This document shows, piece by piece, positions 24,081 through 36,973 of a stretch of DNA of 64,000 bases. Within the stretch, counting starts at the first letter, position 1, and every line of letters starts with the position of its first letter. The notes beneath the pieces were generated by a model. That model was given only the letters and a program-made list of their open reading frames with translations. It was not told the DNA's origin and did no database searches. Source of the DNA: Nepenthes gracilis (lineage: Eukaryota > Streptophyta > Magnoliopsida > Caryophyllales > Nepenthaceae); contig BSYO01000030.1 in NCBI GenBank assembly GCA_033239525.1, positions 11,925,030-11,989,029 on the forward strand. The letters are read 5' to 3'. Both the position numbers and the translations under genes were made by a program.

Positions 24081-25190
24081 GAACGCAGGCCCCCCTTATC
24101 AGAGATGGACTACCTTGGCTCCTGGCGTCATACTGATTTGACTCTTGTCTAAATTCAAAGCGTCATATTAGAAATGAACCGATGGAAGAGTCTGAATACT
24201 GAGAAAGAGCATGAGAATGAGAGGTCCAATGATGATAAAGAACCACCCGGTACCATGACATCCACATGATGTCCCGTCTCGAGAGCAGCCTTAAACATTG
24301 CTTTCTCGCATCTTCCCATTGTCTAGTCTTCGTTTATTTTTCAGATCTAATTGCTTTCACTGTAGTCGTCCTCCTTCCAAAGACTGAATAGGAACGAGAA
24401 AGGAACTTCTTTGTTCGAGATTTCATTTCAGGGTTTTACCCATAGATGTCTTCGTTACTGTACACTATCAATTTGATTTTATTAGAGATATTTGTTGGTA
24501 GGTCTGTATGATTTTTCGCCCAATTTTTGATAAATAGAGACATAGTGTGAGTTGCAATTATGAATTCTTCAGTCAGGTTTATGGCCTGCTTCCCAATTCT
24601 CAGTGAATTGATTTATTGTGCCTGTGAATTCGTTATGATAGCACGTTCTACGTTTGCCTTCGAATGACACGTTTAAATACTGGGCAAAAGATGCTTTTTA
24701 TGCTTCAATGATAATCTCTGCATCTTGGTTCCATTGCATCCCTGTTGACCTCGCTAGAACACAACAGATAGAGGTGTGAGGGAAGTGGAAGTTATTCCCG
24801 ATACTTAATCCGATGCCTAAGACCGCTCAAATTTTGGTTGTATTTTGTGAGCATTTGAAGGTTTTGAAAAGTTCAGGAGTTATGCGTCCATAGCTCTCGG
24901 CCCCGAAGGGGGAGCTTAGCCTAAGGTAGGTCTAACTTTATGATGAACGCGGATGAGATAGCTCTGCTTAGGCTCTGCTTATATTGGGTAAAGGAGTTTT
25001 GTAGTATTTCTTATAGGACATACTAAAATATCCTTCATCCTCTATTCATAGAAATGGATACTGGAGTAGCTTCTAAAGTGACTAATTGGATGGAGTTTGA
25101 TACATACCAGTAGAGGAATTAATGATCCAAGATTTTGCAAAAATATACACCATTGTGGCTGTGCATAGGGAGGCTGCTGGTTTGGTAAGA
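24081..25190. other. Unassigned region of mixed composition
   Basis: Less AT-rich than its surroundings, without a convincing coding frame. TTTTTCAG|ATCTAATTGC near 24337 could be a splice acceptor of a non-coding transcript, but nothing supports this further. No product recognised. Confidence 0.3.
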
Positions 25191-27520
25191 TTTAGGCTGA
25201 TGTGTGGGTTGTTATTGTTGTTAGCTATTGGTAGCTAATGAGCTAATAGGTAGTTGAGTTGGTGAGCTTAAAGGGGACTCTATAAAAGAGTAACCTTGTA
25301 ATACAAAATGTATGATTGGAATTGTATTGAAGAAGTCTCTAATAGCAGATTATGCTGCCCCCCCCCCCCTCCCCCGCTTTCCCTTCTGTTTTCCTTTCTT
25401 TTCTCTTCATTTTTCAGATCCTCTCCCCTCTTCTCTTAATGATTTCCTTCTAATTTCATCTAAGTTTATCACTCCTAGTTAGACATTAGTCCAATCTATA
25501 TTTATATATAGTAGATGGTATTGGAGACTTATTCTTCATCACTAAATATCCACCAAGTTTTTTCCCTTAAAGATTTTTGATTTTCTTGAAATCTTGCCTT
25601 ACAACTTTCTTTGTTTTGCTTCAGCAAGTTTTGTGATAGATTGCTTCCAAAATTTTGGAATATACTTTTATGAAACAGAGTTCTTGAATTCATAAATCTG
25701 GAAATCTGGCATATGTGGTTCAACATTTATGGCATATGGAGAAATCCGGAATTCTTCTGCATACTACTGATAGAATTGCTTCAGTAATATTGCTGAATTT
25801 CTTCCACTGTTTGATTTTCTTGAACTCTTTACAACATTATCTTCACCTTCCATTTTTTCTTGATGCTCTTGACGTTTTTGCTATTCAGATTATACAATCT
25901 TTCGTAGTGTTCCTGACTGCAAATTCTTGAATTTGAAAGTTCAAATTTCTGTCCTGCTTCAACAACAACATTCTGTTCAATTTTGAATATTGTGTTCTGT
26001 TCTGCTGTTGAAACAGTTTCTGCAGCAACAAGTTCTGAAATTACAGTCTGAAATCTGGAATCTTAGTTTTCTAATATCTGAAAATCTGAACTTCTGCTTT
26101 AAGATTCAGAAAACAACATCAACAACGTTGGATTCTCTTGAATTCTTCCATTGGTTTCTTGATTTCTTGAATTGTGGAGCAGATCAGACAGCTTTCTTGC
26201 ATATGCCTGCCTTTTGTTCTATAAATTGCTGTTTCTGGAGGCTGCCCATGATACTCTTGAAGTTCTGTTGCCGGTATAATTCGTGTGTGTTCTGCAATTT
26301 CAGTCATGCAAATGTTCATATTACAGCAACACCATTCCAGTGGTGTGCTTAGATTTTTTGCACCAAATTCAGCAGCAACACCAATCCTGTTACATCGGCT
26401 GTTACATTTATGGTTACATTCAGCAATAGCAACAACCAAATTTTTTTCTGAGATTATGCTGCAATTTCTCATTGGTGATTCTGATATGTAAGAACCACCT
26501 CAAGTTCAACAGAAAATTCAGAATTGCCTCTTACTGAAATCCAGTGATAATTGAAGGCATATCGGTAGCAATTTGGAAATTGGGTTGGATTCTGAAACGT
26601 CTGAAACAACACATCAGTAACCGGTTCCTGCAAATTCATTAATTGCTTATGGTTCTATTCTGAAACAGCTCTGTTATCATCACATCTGTTTATGTGATTG
26701 CTGGTTTTGGATTCCTGGATTCTGCAAACTAGTTCTACTACTAAGCAACACAATTCTCGTTGTTTCTTGATGATTCTTGCATAATTCTTCATCAGCAAAT
26801 CAGAATTATGTGCTTCAACCTCCTGAAGGATAGCAGTTTGGAACAGAGATTGGTCTACAATTTGTGTGTCCGTTATAGTCCATCTTCAACAATTTTGCTA
26901 ACGTCAATCAGAGTTGCAGTTCCAACTCAATATTGCAGCAATGGTTCAAAAAATCAATCCATGGAGAATCAACTCAAGCAATTTTAATTAGAACTTCAGG
27001 ATACACATAAAGAACATGCACTACAGCAGCAGCAACTCATGAAAGGTAGATTCAGGAGGATGGAGTACAATATGAACGCCTTCATGGCAGAAATCAAGCA
27101 ATTGCTACTAACGAAACTGACCTCCGCCTCTAATACTCAGCCATCATCCACTTCTACACGGGAACATTTTCAGACAACACAAGTACAATCAACAACAGCC
27201 ACTACAGCTGAACAAAATAGTCAACCGAAGCCATAACTAGATGATGCAGATCAGATCACTTAGGGCATTTTCAACCAAAACAAGTGAGCCTATCAACACC
27301 ACAAAAGAAGCACTGCACAAGAAACACTACAAGTGGACAACACAACCATCTGAAACCACAAGAATCTGCCACTCCAACTTATCGGCAACAACATCATAGA
27401 TATAAATCAAATGTTGACAGTTTTCTTCAGCAACAGAAGAAATACAATATGATTGAATCATAGGATCCAAAAGCCAAACCCAAAAGTAACTTCAAATATC
27501 AATTTCTGCTTGACTTCAAC
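25190..27520 (+). mobile_element. Probable decayed LTR-retroelement fragment (LTR-like start, gag-like frame)
   Basis: At 25190-25500 there is an LTR-like sequence with CTATAAAAGAG (TATA), a CT-rich tract and, after it, TAGATGGTATTGGAGAC (about 25513), which looks like a degraded tRNA-Met primer site. Downstream is about 1.9 kb rich in CAACA/TTCTTGAA words with many short open frames. The frame at 27039-27236 (start MKGRFRRMEYNMNAFMAEIK, then Ser/Thr/Gln-rich) resembles gag N-termini. No pol domain follows and no 3' LTR was found. It may be a large non-coding derivative; the call is tentative. Confidence 0.35.
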
Positions 27521-29889
27521 TAATAGTACAGGAAAATATCTAAAGTAAAATTAAAACATCAATCTTTAACTTCCAAAATTTATTGAATTAACCTTAGACA
27601 TTTCTATATCATCATTGACCGGTGGCGAGATATAAACATAAACAAAATTTTGAAATCTACAATTCTGAACTTGTAAATTACAATAAAACATTCTAAATTA
27701 AATCTCCTGAAACATTCTCATCACAATCCAAAACTCATACCAGTTATTGAATTCACTCATTGGGAAGGTTAGCAAAAATAGAAGTAAGAACGGCTCTAAT
27801 ATTCAATAAGGCATATATATTTTTATATGAATATATACCGAAAGAAACATGTTAGGATTATATAATGATCAAAAGTCTGTAATGTTGACATCATTTTCTA
27901 TAAATCCTGCGAAAACCAAATAATAATGGTAAAATATGCCAATATATATATAAAGGAATAAATCATGCCGAAATTATACTAACGTGTAAAGGATCAAGTG
28001 TTGATGATGACCTTACCAATAAATAGTGAATAGCAAATTTTGAGCTATGATTATTTTTATATAGTCAAAGGCTATATACCATTATTCATGACCTATAGGT
28101 AGACCGACTATATATAATTCTTATAATCAGTAAGAAACGTTATTTTTTGACGCGTGGATGATAGGTTTGACTTTCAATTTACCAATAATATATTATGATA
28201 TATGTAAATATATTCTATTCATTCTATATAATAGTCCTTACTTATTCAAACTGAAAATCCTACTCAAGTACAAACATATTTTTATTTTTTTCATACTAAA
28301 AAAAATAATTCCTTTATCAAAGTAAATATAAATTTTTTTTTTCTTCAAATATATGATATATAGTAAAAATTATGGACATACAAAAACCTTAATATATAAT
28401 ATAAACATTGTATAAGAATTTTGACGTGTAATTTAAAGACATGTAGAAAAAATATTGTATAAATTAATAACATGCATAATCATTAAAGCTAAGATTTTAT
28501 AAACTTATAATCTTTTATATAATTTTATCAATTTCTTACATATGTGAGAATTTAAAGATATATATAAATAGTTATCTGAGAATTTCATACATGTAGAAAT
28601 ATATACATAATCTAAAGACATGAAAGAATATAAATACAAAAATTTAATATTTAAATATGATTTGTATGAATTTAAAATATGTACTTCATAAAATTTTATA
28701 AAATAAAAATAGAATCATATGTATCTAAATTATAATCACTTTAATTATGAAAATAATATATGTATGAGTATTTAAATAAGTAATGCTCATATAGATCTGA
28801 AATAAATGAAAATAAAGGAAGAAAGAATTTAGATATATTTGTCATCATTTAATTTTATCTAAATATTGCTTGATTATACTCCAAATCCTTCTTCTCCTTC
28901 TCTTTCTTTCTCTTTCTCTCTTTCTTTCTTCGCATTATCTTTTATCTCTAAAAACTTTAGTAGAATAAGTTAAAATCAACCAAATGGGTCTATTTATAGA
29001 AAATTAGAGCACCTTAAATACAAATATTTTATCTAAAACACGCTCATACATGAGTTAAACGGATGTCAAATGACACTCAAATATAACTTATTTCATTTTG
29101 ATACTTAATTTTTGACCCAAAATATCAATTAATTTAAAAATTTCTCTATTAAATTAATCTATTTTAATAATAATAATAATTAAATGTAAAAATGTCAAAA
29201 ACGTCTATGTATCAATAAAAATATACAAACAATATAAGAACTAATGATTAGTAATAATCTTATAAGTAAGAGTCAAATATTAAACATTAAACTACATAAT
29301 TTTTCTATAACTTTGGCCATATGCCATTATTTAAAGCTTGTCGACGGGCCAATTATATGTATTTTTTATATACGAAATCAAACACCACTTTTTGAATAAT
29401 GATCTTCACTTACAAATAATATACTAAAATATATTTAAATATATTTTATTAATTTTTTTTATAAAGGTTCTTATTTAATTAAAATAAAAAAATTCTATAA
29501 ATAAATAACAAATATACTAATTTTTTAACTTTAAAAATTAAATAATTTTTACAAATTTAAAGTAAATATCCATTCAAATACTTGCATTAAATAACACGTA
29601 TGAACAATGTCTACGGTTTTCAAAATTTCTTAATAAATTTTATTAATGTACAAATAGGATTTCAAATATTAGAAATGATAGTAAAATTAATATGTATGTC
29701 AGAAATAAGAAATAATGACAGTGAATGATCAAATGTATATAAATATGAAAGAAATAATTAAAAGTTTTAATAAAAAAAATAAAAAATAAGATTAGATATA
29801 TTTATTTTAACTCAAATATTATTCAAATCTAACACAAAATTATTCAAATATCCCTTCCTTCACTTTACTCTCTCCTATTTTTTTTCCTA
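27521..29889. other. Very AT-rich repeat debris, no gene seen
   Basis: Contains two stretches (about 28020-28270 and 29250-29480) that echo the 6770-6990, 9010-9200 and 22980-23230 blocks, so it is probably made of fragments of the LTR-like repeat. A CT-rich tract at 28880-28930 and another at 29850-29885 fit that. The gypsy element begins right after the second tract. Confidence 0.45.
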
Positions 29890-30499
29890 TGTTGCGGCTA
29901 CGGATCCAGATTAAACTGGAGATGATTTGGTCACCGTTCTTCTAATCCTAAACCTATAAAACATAACAGAAAATAAGATGATCAAATGACCAAATAGGGG
30001 TTTTCCCCGTTAGGCTCTCCGTCATTCAAATTGATGAAATCCTTCTCTGATAAAAAAAAAAAATAGAAATTAGTATTTGACTTGGTCATAGATATTTTAT
30101 CAAGTGGGAATGTATGATGTTATTCTTGATCTTTTTATGAGAGAAAGCCTTGCCTTCATTCAGGTTTATACTTAGTCTTTCATAAGACTGATTAATTTGA
30201 ATTTCAAGTATTGAGATTTTTTCCGTGGAAAAAGGGTCCTCATCATGCTGAAGAATAGCCGCTTACTTATAATCATAAGGGGCAGTTTTTTCAATCTTAT
30301 AATCACCTTAGATAAGAATGATTAATTGGCTTTTATAACTTCAAGTGGTTATTGCGGTTTTATTAAAAGTGAAACATGGGGAACTATTTGGAGTGTTTCT
30401 TACTTACCTTTTGGGCTGTAACTCCTGAGCCTCAATAATTCACATTAGGCTGCTATTAGTGGGCCTTGTTATGGATTGTACAATTAATAGGTCCCATCA
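29890..30499 (-). repeat. 3' LTR of the gypsy element (610 bp)
   Basis: Shares long ordered words with 39049-39656, for example ATTTTATCAAGTGGGAATGT and TTGGTCACCGTTCTTC. On the + strand it starts TGTTGCGG and ends CCCATCA. Confidence 0.88.
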
Positions 30500-30629
30500 C
30501 TAACCCTCCATACCAGAAGATTAAGACTTTATCTTCTCGCATGCCTTTTTGATAGGATATATTCCTTGTTCTATGCGTCTATTGTTTAATTTGAAACTAT
30601 CTAGTCTTAATTTTGTCTGTATGAAATTA

Positions 30630-31245
30630 CTTCGGCCTTTCATCACTCCGGATTTTCATTCACTCCGAATTCTTATCAACCTAGATTTTTTTAACACTCT
30701 AGATTTTGTGACTCCGGATTTTTTGTCATTCCAAATTTTTTGTTCACTCCGAATTTTTGACACTCCGAATTTTTTAACACTCCGGATTTTGTGACTTCAA
30801 ATTTTTAACACTTCGGATTTTTTGTCATTTCAAATTTTTGACTTCGGATTTTGTAACTCCAGATTTTTTATCACTCCAATTTTTTTGTCACTCCAAATTT
30901 TGTGACTCCAGATTTCTTCTCCCTCCGGATTTTTTGTTCGCTCTGAGTTCTTGACACTTCGAATTTTTTGACACTACGGATTTTGTAACTTTGGATTTTG
31001 TGAATTCGGATTTTTTGTTACTCCGGATTTTTTAACACTTTGGATTTTGTTATTCCTGATTTTTGTCACTTTGGATTTTTTAACTCCAAATTTTGTGACT
31101 TCGGATTTTTTGTCACTCCAAATTTTGTAACTCTAAATTTTTTGTCACTCCGAAATTTTTTTCACTCCGAATTTTTTGACTCGGAATTTTTTATCACTCC
31201 GAATTTTCATTCACTCTGAATTCTTGTCACTCTAGATTTAACCGG
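30630..31245. repeat. Minisatellite, about 16-18 bp period, CACTCCGGATTTTTTGT
   Basis: Roughly 35 degenerate tandem units by eye, alternating CACTCCG or CACTCCA with TTTTTTG. It lies inside the gypsy element between the antisense frame and the 3' LTR. The 81-codon frame that reads into it (30549-30794) is a by-product of the repeat. Confidence 0.85.
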
Positions 31246-31529
31246 CTTGAGACTTGACAAATACCGAAATGAATTAAAGAGAATGTCCTAGAAATCATTT
31301 GTTCCGATACGGGTCTCATTAGGTTTGCCACATGTCAATCATTGAGCAATACCTTTTCTATTACCGCCGTTTGACATGACGAGCAGCCAATGAAGGATAG
31401 CCATGCTTCTCTTTAATTATTTTACTTTTGAATTCAAAGGATGCACCCTTTCAAATTTTTATTAAGTTTTTTCTCCCTCGTTTCCTCGCACCGCTCTACA
31501 TTCCTTATTTCTTCTCCCTATTTTTAGAT

Positions 31530-33463
31530 GTGTTCTCACTTTAATGGCACCAAGAGTTGGGTCAACAAAGCCTATTCTTACTGCCAAAAAAGTGCAAAAT
31601 ATTATTTTTCAATATAAAATTTTAAGAACTTATTTGTTCTCGATTCCATCTGAAGATGACGGAGCGTGTTCTCCTTCGGACGGTTTCATCACCGTGTATG
31701 AAGCCCATTTGAGAAGTGGTCTTTGTTTTCCTGTGGCAACTTGAACTGCGCACCATTTTTGCTGATCTCAGTGTATCGATTGCTCGTTATCATGCAAATA
31801 TTGTGAGGTATTTTTATAATCTTGCACATTTTTTTTGTATATGTGGTATGATTTTGAATTCCATGGTTGTCATAGCCTTGTTCAAATTTTGCCAGAGCGG
31901 GGATTGGATTTCCTTATCTCCCCGTGAATTGAACATAAGTGGGGTTATTTGTGAAACGATAAAAAAGTGGAAAGATCACTTTTTCTTTCTAGCCGTTCCG
32001 TAATTAGGTATCCCCAACGTCTAGGGTAAAATACCCGAATCCTTTTCTAGGAAAAATCTCTCAGGACAAAGAAGAATGGTGAAACCCCTGATTGAAATGA
32101 TTAGGCTGAATATTGAGTCGTTCGGTGATAAGGAGCGTTTGTTCTCCCATGAGATTTTTACACTTGCTACATGGGAGCCCTAAGTTGAAAGAATTGGAAC
32201 ATCTGACCCATCACCTAGGCGTTCCAAGAGAAAAATGAAAAACACTACACCAATGGAACGTAAATGCCAAGTTGTGTCACCAAGCCCATCACCTTCCTCT
32301 GCTAAAATTGGTCTTCCCATGTCTGAAAGATTAAAGGGAATAAACAGTTCGTCCCTTACTTTTCTTAGCTAGTCACTGGAGAAAAATTCCCTTATTGAGT
32401 CTTCAGCAGGTATTGAGCCCACGATTTTGCCTACTAAAGCTTCTATGGGTCCGGAGCCTCTTGACACTGTTGGCTCCATTGAGGTTCGTGGTCCATCCAG
32501 AGCAGTCGGTAAATCAAATTTGATTCAGGAGGTCTCAATTGTTGCCGAGAGATCTCATATTGAAGAGAGGAATGTTGGTCCATCAAGTGATTTAACTCCG
32601 GCTCCAAAGGAGTCCTCTGTTGGTCCGGTCAGTGTTAATGTTGCTCTCATAATGACCGGAGTGGAAGGGCCTGTTACGAAAATTTTTACATTGGCCATGA
32701 CTATTTTCTCTCTCCCTCAAAGTCTAAGAGTTGATCAGTAGGAAAGAGAGTTGACTCCTTCATTAGATCCAATGGCCTCTCCTCACCAGAGTTCGTCAAT
32801 CCCAAGACCGGAGCGAGTATTTACTCAAGCTTCTTCATCTCGGTTGCCTCTAAAGATTGTAGCTCAGAGAGTTTGCCATATTATGGTAATTTTTCAGACA
32901 GAAATTTACCTTTTACTAATTACAGAATATTCTAACTTTACATCATGTGTTTTTTGGCAGAGTGAGAAGATGAGTAAATTTTTGAACATTTGTCTACTCC
33001 AACATGATATGTAGATCGAGCAACTTGATAAAGAACTCTAACGATTGGAGCAAACATGCATTGATCCCTTTGTTCTTGAAAGATGAAAAATCAGGCTAGT
33101 ATTGCTACCGTACAAATTGAATCATTTTAAGAACGGGTTTCCAGCCTTGAGTTGGAGCTGCAGAAGACTAAAGATGTTTTAAAGTCGGTCGAGCAGCATG
33201 CATCTAATCTTAGGGGTGACAATACTTTGTTAGGAGTAGAACTGATGGTCCGGCTCAAACCAAAGAAAGTTCGCCCGACTTTGAACGCTAGATTCTTGGA
33301 TGATATCCTTTTATTTCAACACATTGCCTTTATTTTGGATCCTCAATTTTTGACCGGCTTTTTTGATCCTAGGAATATGGGAGCTTGGCTTAGATCTAAC
33401 CTAAAGGACTTTTATGAATCTAGTGGATTTTCGATGCCGCCTCCAGCAGGCCCCCACCATTAG
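31530..33463 (+). pseudogene. Antisense additional ORF of the Tat-type element (broken)
   Basis: On the strand opposite gag-pol, overlapping frames read MAPRVGSTKPILTAKKVQ..., then SEDDGACSPSDGFITVYEAH and LRSGLCFPVATELRTIFADL, then a Ser/Pro/Val-rich middle and a C-terminal part (33152-33463) with a possible coiled coil (LQKTKDVLKSVEQHASNLR). Family knowledge: Tat-lineage elements often carry an extra antisense frame between pol and the 3' LTR, and this sequence resembles the 'putative gypsy type transposon' proteins (PF04195-like: YEAH, GLxFP). Frame changes and stops at about 31745, 32001, 32741 and 33012 break it; some may be introns. Its function is unknown. Confidence 0.6.
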
Positions 33464-33659
33464 TTTATTTTTTCTTTTCTCCTTGTATTGATTGCAGAAA
33501 AAATATACTATACATTGACTCAATGCTATATAACCAAATCACTAGTTTTTATTGAAAAAAAAATTTTTAAATAAATTGCATTCCATGTTCAAGGCACCAA
33601 TTTTCCATTTGAGGTGAGTAACTTATAGGCACCATTTCTAAGGATGGCTGAAACAATAA

Positions 33660-34762
33660 ATGGGCCTTCCTAACTATAAAAGAGCTTATTCATATTGGCA
33701 ATTTTACCAATGGTTAGTATACTCCTTAGGACTAAGTCTCCTATATAAAATTGTCGTGCCTTCATCCTCTTATTGTAATATTGCGCAATCCGCTGTTGGT
33801 AAGCGGCTATCCGCACTCTGGCTACTTTCCGAGATTCTTCCAATAGATCAAGATGTTCCCTAAGTTGTTGGGTATTACTTTGCGAATCAAAATTCTCTAT
33901 CCGGAGGCTGGGTAATCCAACTTCCACTGGGATCACAACTTCGGTTCCGAAGTATAAATTGAGTGGTGTTTCTTGCGTTGCCTCTTTAGGAGCCATAGCA
34001 TTGATGGTAATTTATCTACCCAAGAGCCTCTAGCATCCTCTAGTTTAGTTTTTAACCCATGTAGCAAAGTTCGATTAGTAACTTTTACTTGACCATTCGA
34101 TTATGGGTAGGCGACTGGCGTATGTGCCAACCAGATTCACAAATTTGCACAATACTTATGAAACGTTTTTCAGTGAATTGGGTCCCGTTATCAATGACTA
34201 TTGCTTCTGGAATCCCAAATCGGTAGACAATATTTTATCGTACAAACTCCGTTGCATTACGATCGGTTATCTTTGCTAAGAAAGAAGCTTCAATCCACTT
34301 GGTAAAATGATCAATTCCCACAATAATAAATTTTCTTTGTCCAGCTACTATTGGAAAATATCCAAGTATATCCAACCCCCATTGTGCAAACGACCATGGA
34401 GCTTGTAAGGATTTTAACTCGAGGGTGTATGAGGCACGTTACCATGTATTTGACAGTTTTCACACCTTTTGATAAAGTCAGCATCACCTTTTTTCATAGT
34501 CGGCCAATAGTAGCCCTGCCGCTAATTTGAAAGCCAAATTCTTTCCTCCAATGTGGGATTCACGTATCCCAAGGTGAACCTCGCTTAATACATAGTCTGC
34601 TTCCTCCGATGTGAGATATCTTACATATGGGATCGAATATCTACGATGATACATTTTTCCATCTATGATTGTATACCATCCGACCATTTTCTTAACGCGC
34701 TTAGTTTCGTCCTGGTTTTCTGGCATGACCCCATCATTGATATATTGGTAGTCAGAAGACAT
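33660..34762 (-). pseudogene. gypsy integrase (broken)
   Basis: The N-terminal part (34484-34762) has YTIIDGKMYHRR, LTSEEADYVLSEVH and GIRESHIGGKNLA, the His-His half of the HHCC zinc-binding region. The core lies in the broken stretch 34000-34480, where the - strand reads motifs such as FTKWIEA and IDNGTQF. The C-terminal part (33670-33996) reads TPLNLYFGTEVVIPVEVGLP, then RIAAYQQRIAQYYNKRMK and FYIGDLVLR, the usual tail of this lineage. Several stops separate the parts. Confidence 0.85.
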
Positions 34763-34816
34763 CTGGTCTTCATTGTTGGTGACTTGTAAAATTTTCTAAT
34801 TAATTTTCTCAACACT

Positions 34817-35350
34817 TCAAGCAGTCAGGATTTTCCACATACTTCGGGAATATTGCTCTGGATTCTCCATGGCTGCCACTTTCACTGATTGATCGACCTT
34901 TCCATTCTCTATTTTTGAAATATGCGTTATATTTATTTTGTCAAAGTCCTGAAAAGCGGCCCTTACTTTTGCAACGTACTTTGCTAAATATGGACTTGAT
35001 GCCTCGAAATTTCCTTGAACTTGGTTAACCATCAGCTCAGGGTCACTATTAATGGCAATATGCTTTACTGAGTATTCTTTGGCCAACCGTAATCCGGCAA
35101 ATAAAGTATCATATTCAACTACATTGTTGGTTGCTAGGAATGATAGTTTTAATGAATAATATATCTCCATACCTTCCAGAGTTCTTAATACTACTCCAAC
35201 CCCACTGCCTGATTGTGTTGACGACCGTCAACGTTCACTGTTTAGACAGCAAATAATTCAATCCAATCAATATCTTGACTGTCTATTTTAATATTTTGAG
35301 TTAAAACCGAAATTTTGACTACAAAGTCAGCCAATGCTTACCCTTTGACA
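34817..35350 (-). pseudogene. gypsy RNase H (broken)
   Basis: The 34817-35170 frame reads SLKLSFLATNNVVEYDTLFAGLRLAKEY, NSDPELMVNQVQG and ITHISKIENGKVDQ, the RVT_3-type RNase H domain. In this family NNEAEYEAL is typical; here it is NNVVEYDTL. Stops lie upstream in the tether region. Confidence 0.82.
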
Positions 35351-35959
35351 AATAGTCTTAGCTTGTATTCTATGTCAAATACTCCCAATTTAATTACCCA
35401 TTTAACCAATCGCTCAGAAGCATTGAGTTTTTGTAATATTCCCTTGAGGAGCTAATCAGTGAGGACGATTATTTTTGAGCATGAAAGTATGGCTTTAGTT
35501 TTCTTGCAGAGTAAACAAATGTCAACACTACCTTTTTAGCATGTGCGTATTGGTTTTCCACGTCGAATAAAGTTTTACTAACGTAGTAAACCGTCCGCTG
35601 CACATCCGCTAGCTGCTAGATTAAAATCGAACTAAACAACATATCAGAAATTACCAAATATAAAAACTCTTCTTCTTCTTCCGGTGACGCCAGGAGAGGA
35701 GGACTGGCTAGGTACATTTTCAATTCTTGAAAGGCAGCCTAACATTCCTTCGTCCATTGGAAACCATTGATTTTTGTTTCTCTTAAGGCTTTGAAGAACG
35801 GAATGTATTTTTCTACAGATTTAGATAAGAAGCGAGAAAGTGCGGCGAGTCTTCCGTTGAGTCATTGAACTTCTTTAATGGTTCCGGGTGAGTTCATGTC
35901 CTCAATCGCCTTTATCTTTTCAAGATTAGCCTCAATTCCTCGCCTTGAGACTATAAACC

Positions 35960-36440
35960 CTAAGAATTTGCCCAAAGATACTTGAAAATGCACTTGTTTG
36001 GGTTTAATTTCATGCGGTGTTTTCGAAGTACTTTGAAGGCTTCATTTAAATCTGCGATATGATCGCCAACGGCTTTACTCTTAACAAGCATATCATCCAT
36101 GTATACTTTCATATTTCTGCCGATTTGAGCTTTGAACATTTTGTTTACTAATCGTTGATACGTGGCGCTTGCATTCTTTAGACCAAAGGGTATAACTTTG
36201 TAGCAATATGTTTCTTGGTCAGTTATAAAAGAAGTGTGTTCCTTATCCTCTGGACACATGCTAACCTGGTTATAACCAGAGTATGCATCCATAAAGTTGA
36301 GTAACTCATGATTGGACGTGGAATCTACCAATAAGTCAATTCGTGGCATTGCGAAAGCTGTCTTTTAGACAAGCCTTATTCACGCTGGTAAAATCAACGA
36401 ACATCCTCCATTTTTCATTGTTTTTCTTCACTAGAACTAC
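35960..36440 (-). pseudogene. gypsy reverse transcriptase (best preserved domain)
   Basis: Upstream of 36349 the strand reads EKWRMFVDFTSVNKAC in another register. The long frame then gives PRIDLLVDST, LLNFMDAYSGYNQVSM, FITDQETYCYKVIPFGLKNA, ATYQRLVNKMF, VYMDDMLVKS and MKLNPNKC. The YMDD active site is intact. The thumb side (below 35960) is interrupted. Confidence 0.92.
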
Positions 36441-36973
36441 ATTAGAGAGCCAGTCTGAATACTAGAATTCTCTGATAAAATTGACATCTAACAATTTCTT
36501 CACTTCCTCCCTTATTGCAATGAGTTTTTCAACCGAACGGTTTCTTTATTTTTGTCTAATGGGCTATTGATTAGGATCCAAACCCAATCTGTGAGTTATT
36601 ACTTCATTTAAAATTTCTGGAATGTCAAATGATTCCGGGCAAAAATATCCCGATTTTACTAGAGGAAGTCGATTAACCATTTTTGAAAATGTTCGGCTAA
36701 TGAGCTTCCAACCTGTATACACTTCTCTAAATTGTCAGAATTCACTGGAATTGAAGCTGTTGCTTCCCCGGACTGGGCTTGTTGCAGGGTGGTTTCATTT
36801 CGGTAATCAAAATCTTCTACCAGCTGATTTGGAATGATTTGAGTGGTTTGAGATAGATAACAAGTTCGATCGGTCACTTGATCTCCCAATATTTCTCCCA
36901 CTCCAAATGGTGTTAGAAATTTCATCTTCAAATATGGGATAGATGTTACTATCTCAAATGTCGTAAGGTAAGG

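Noticed and set aside
30549..30794. 81-codon frame with repeated TPDF/LRI words
   Set aside because: It is a translation of the start of the minisatellite.
31544..33463. Host gene on the + strand
   Set aside because: Lies inside the gypsy element between pol and the 3' LTR, where Tat elements carry an extra antisense frame.
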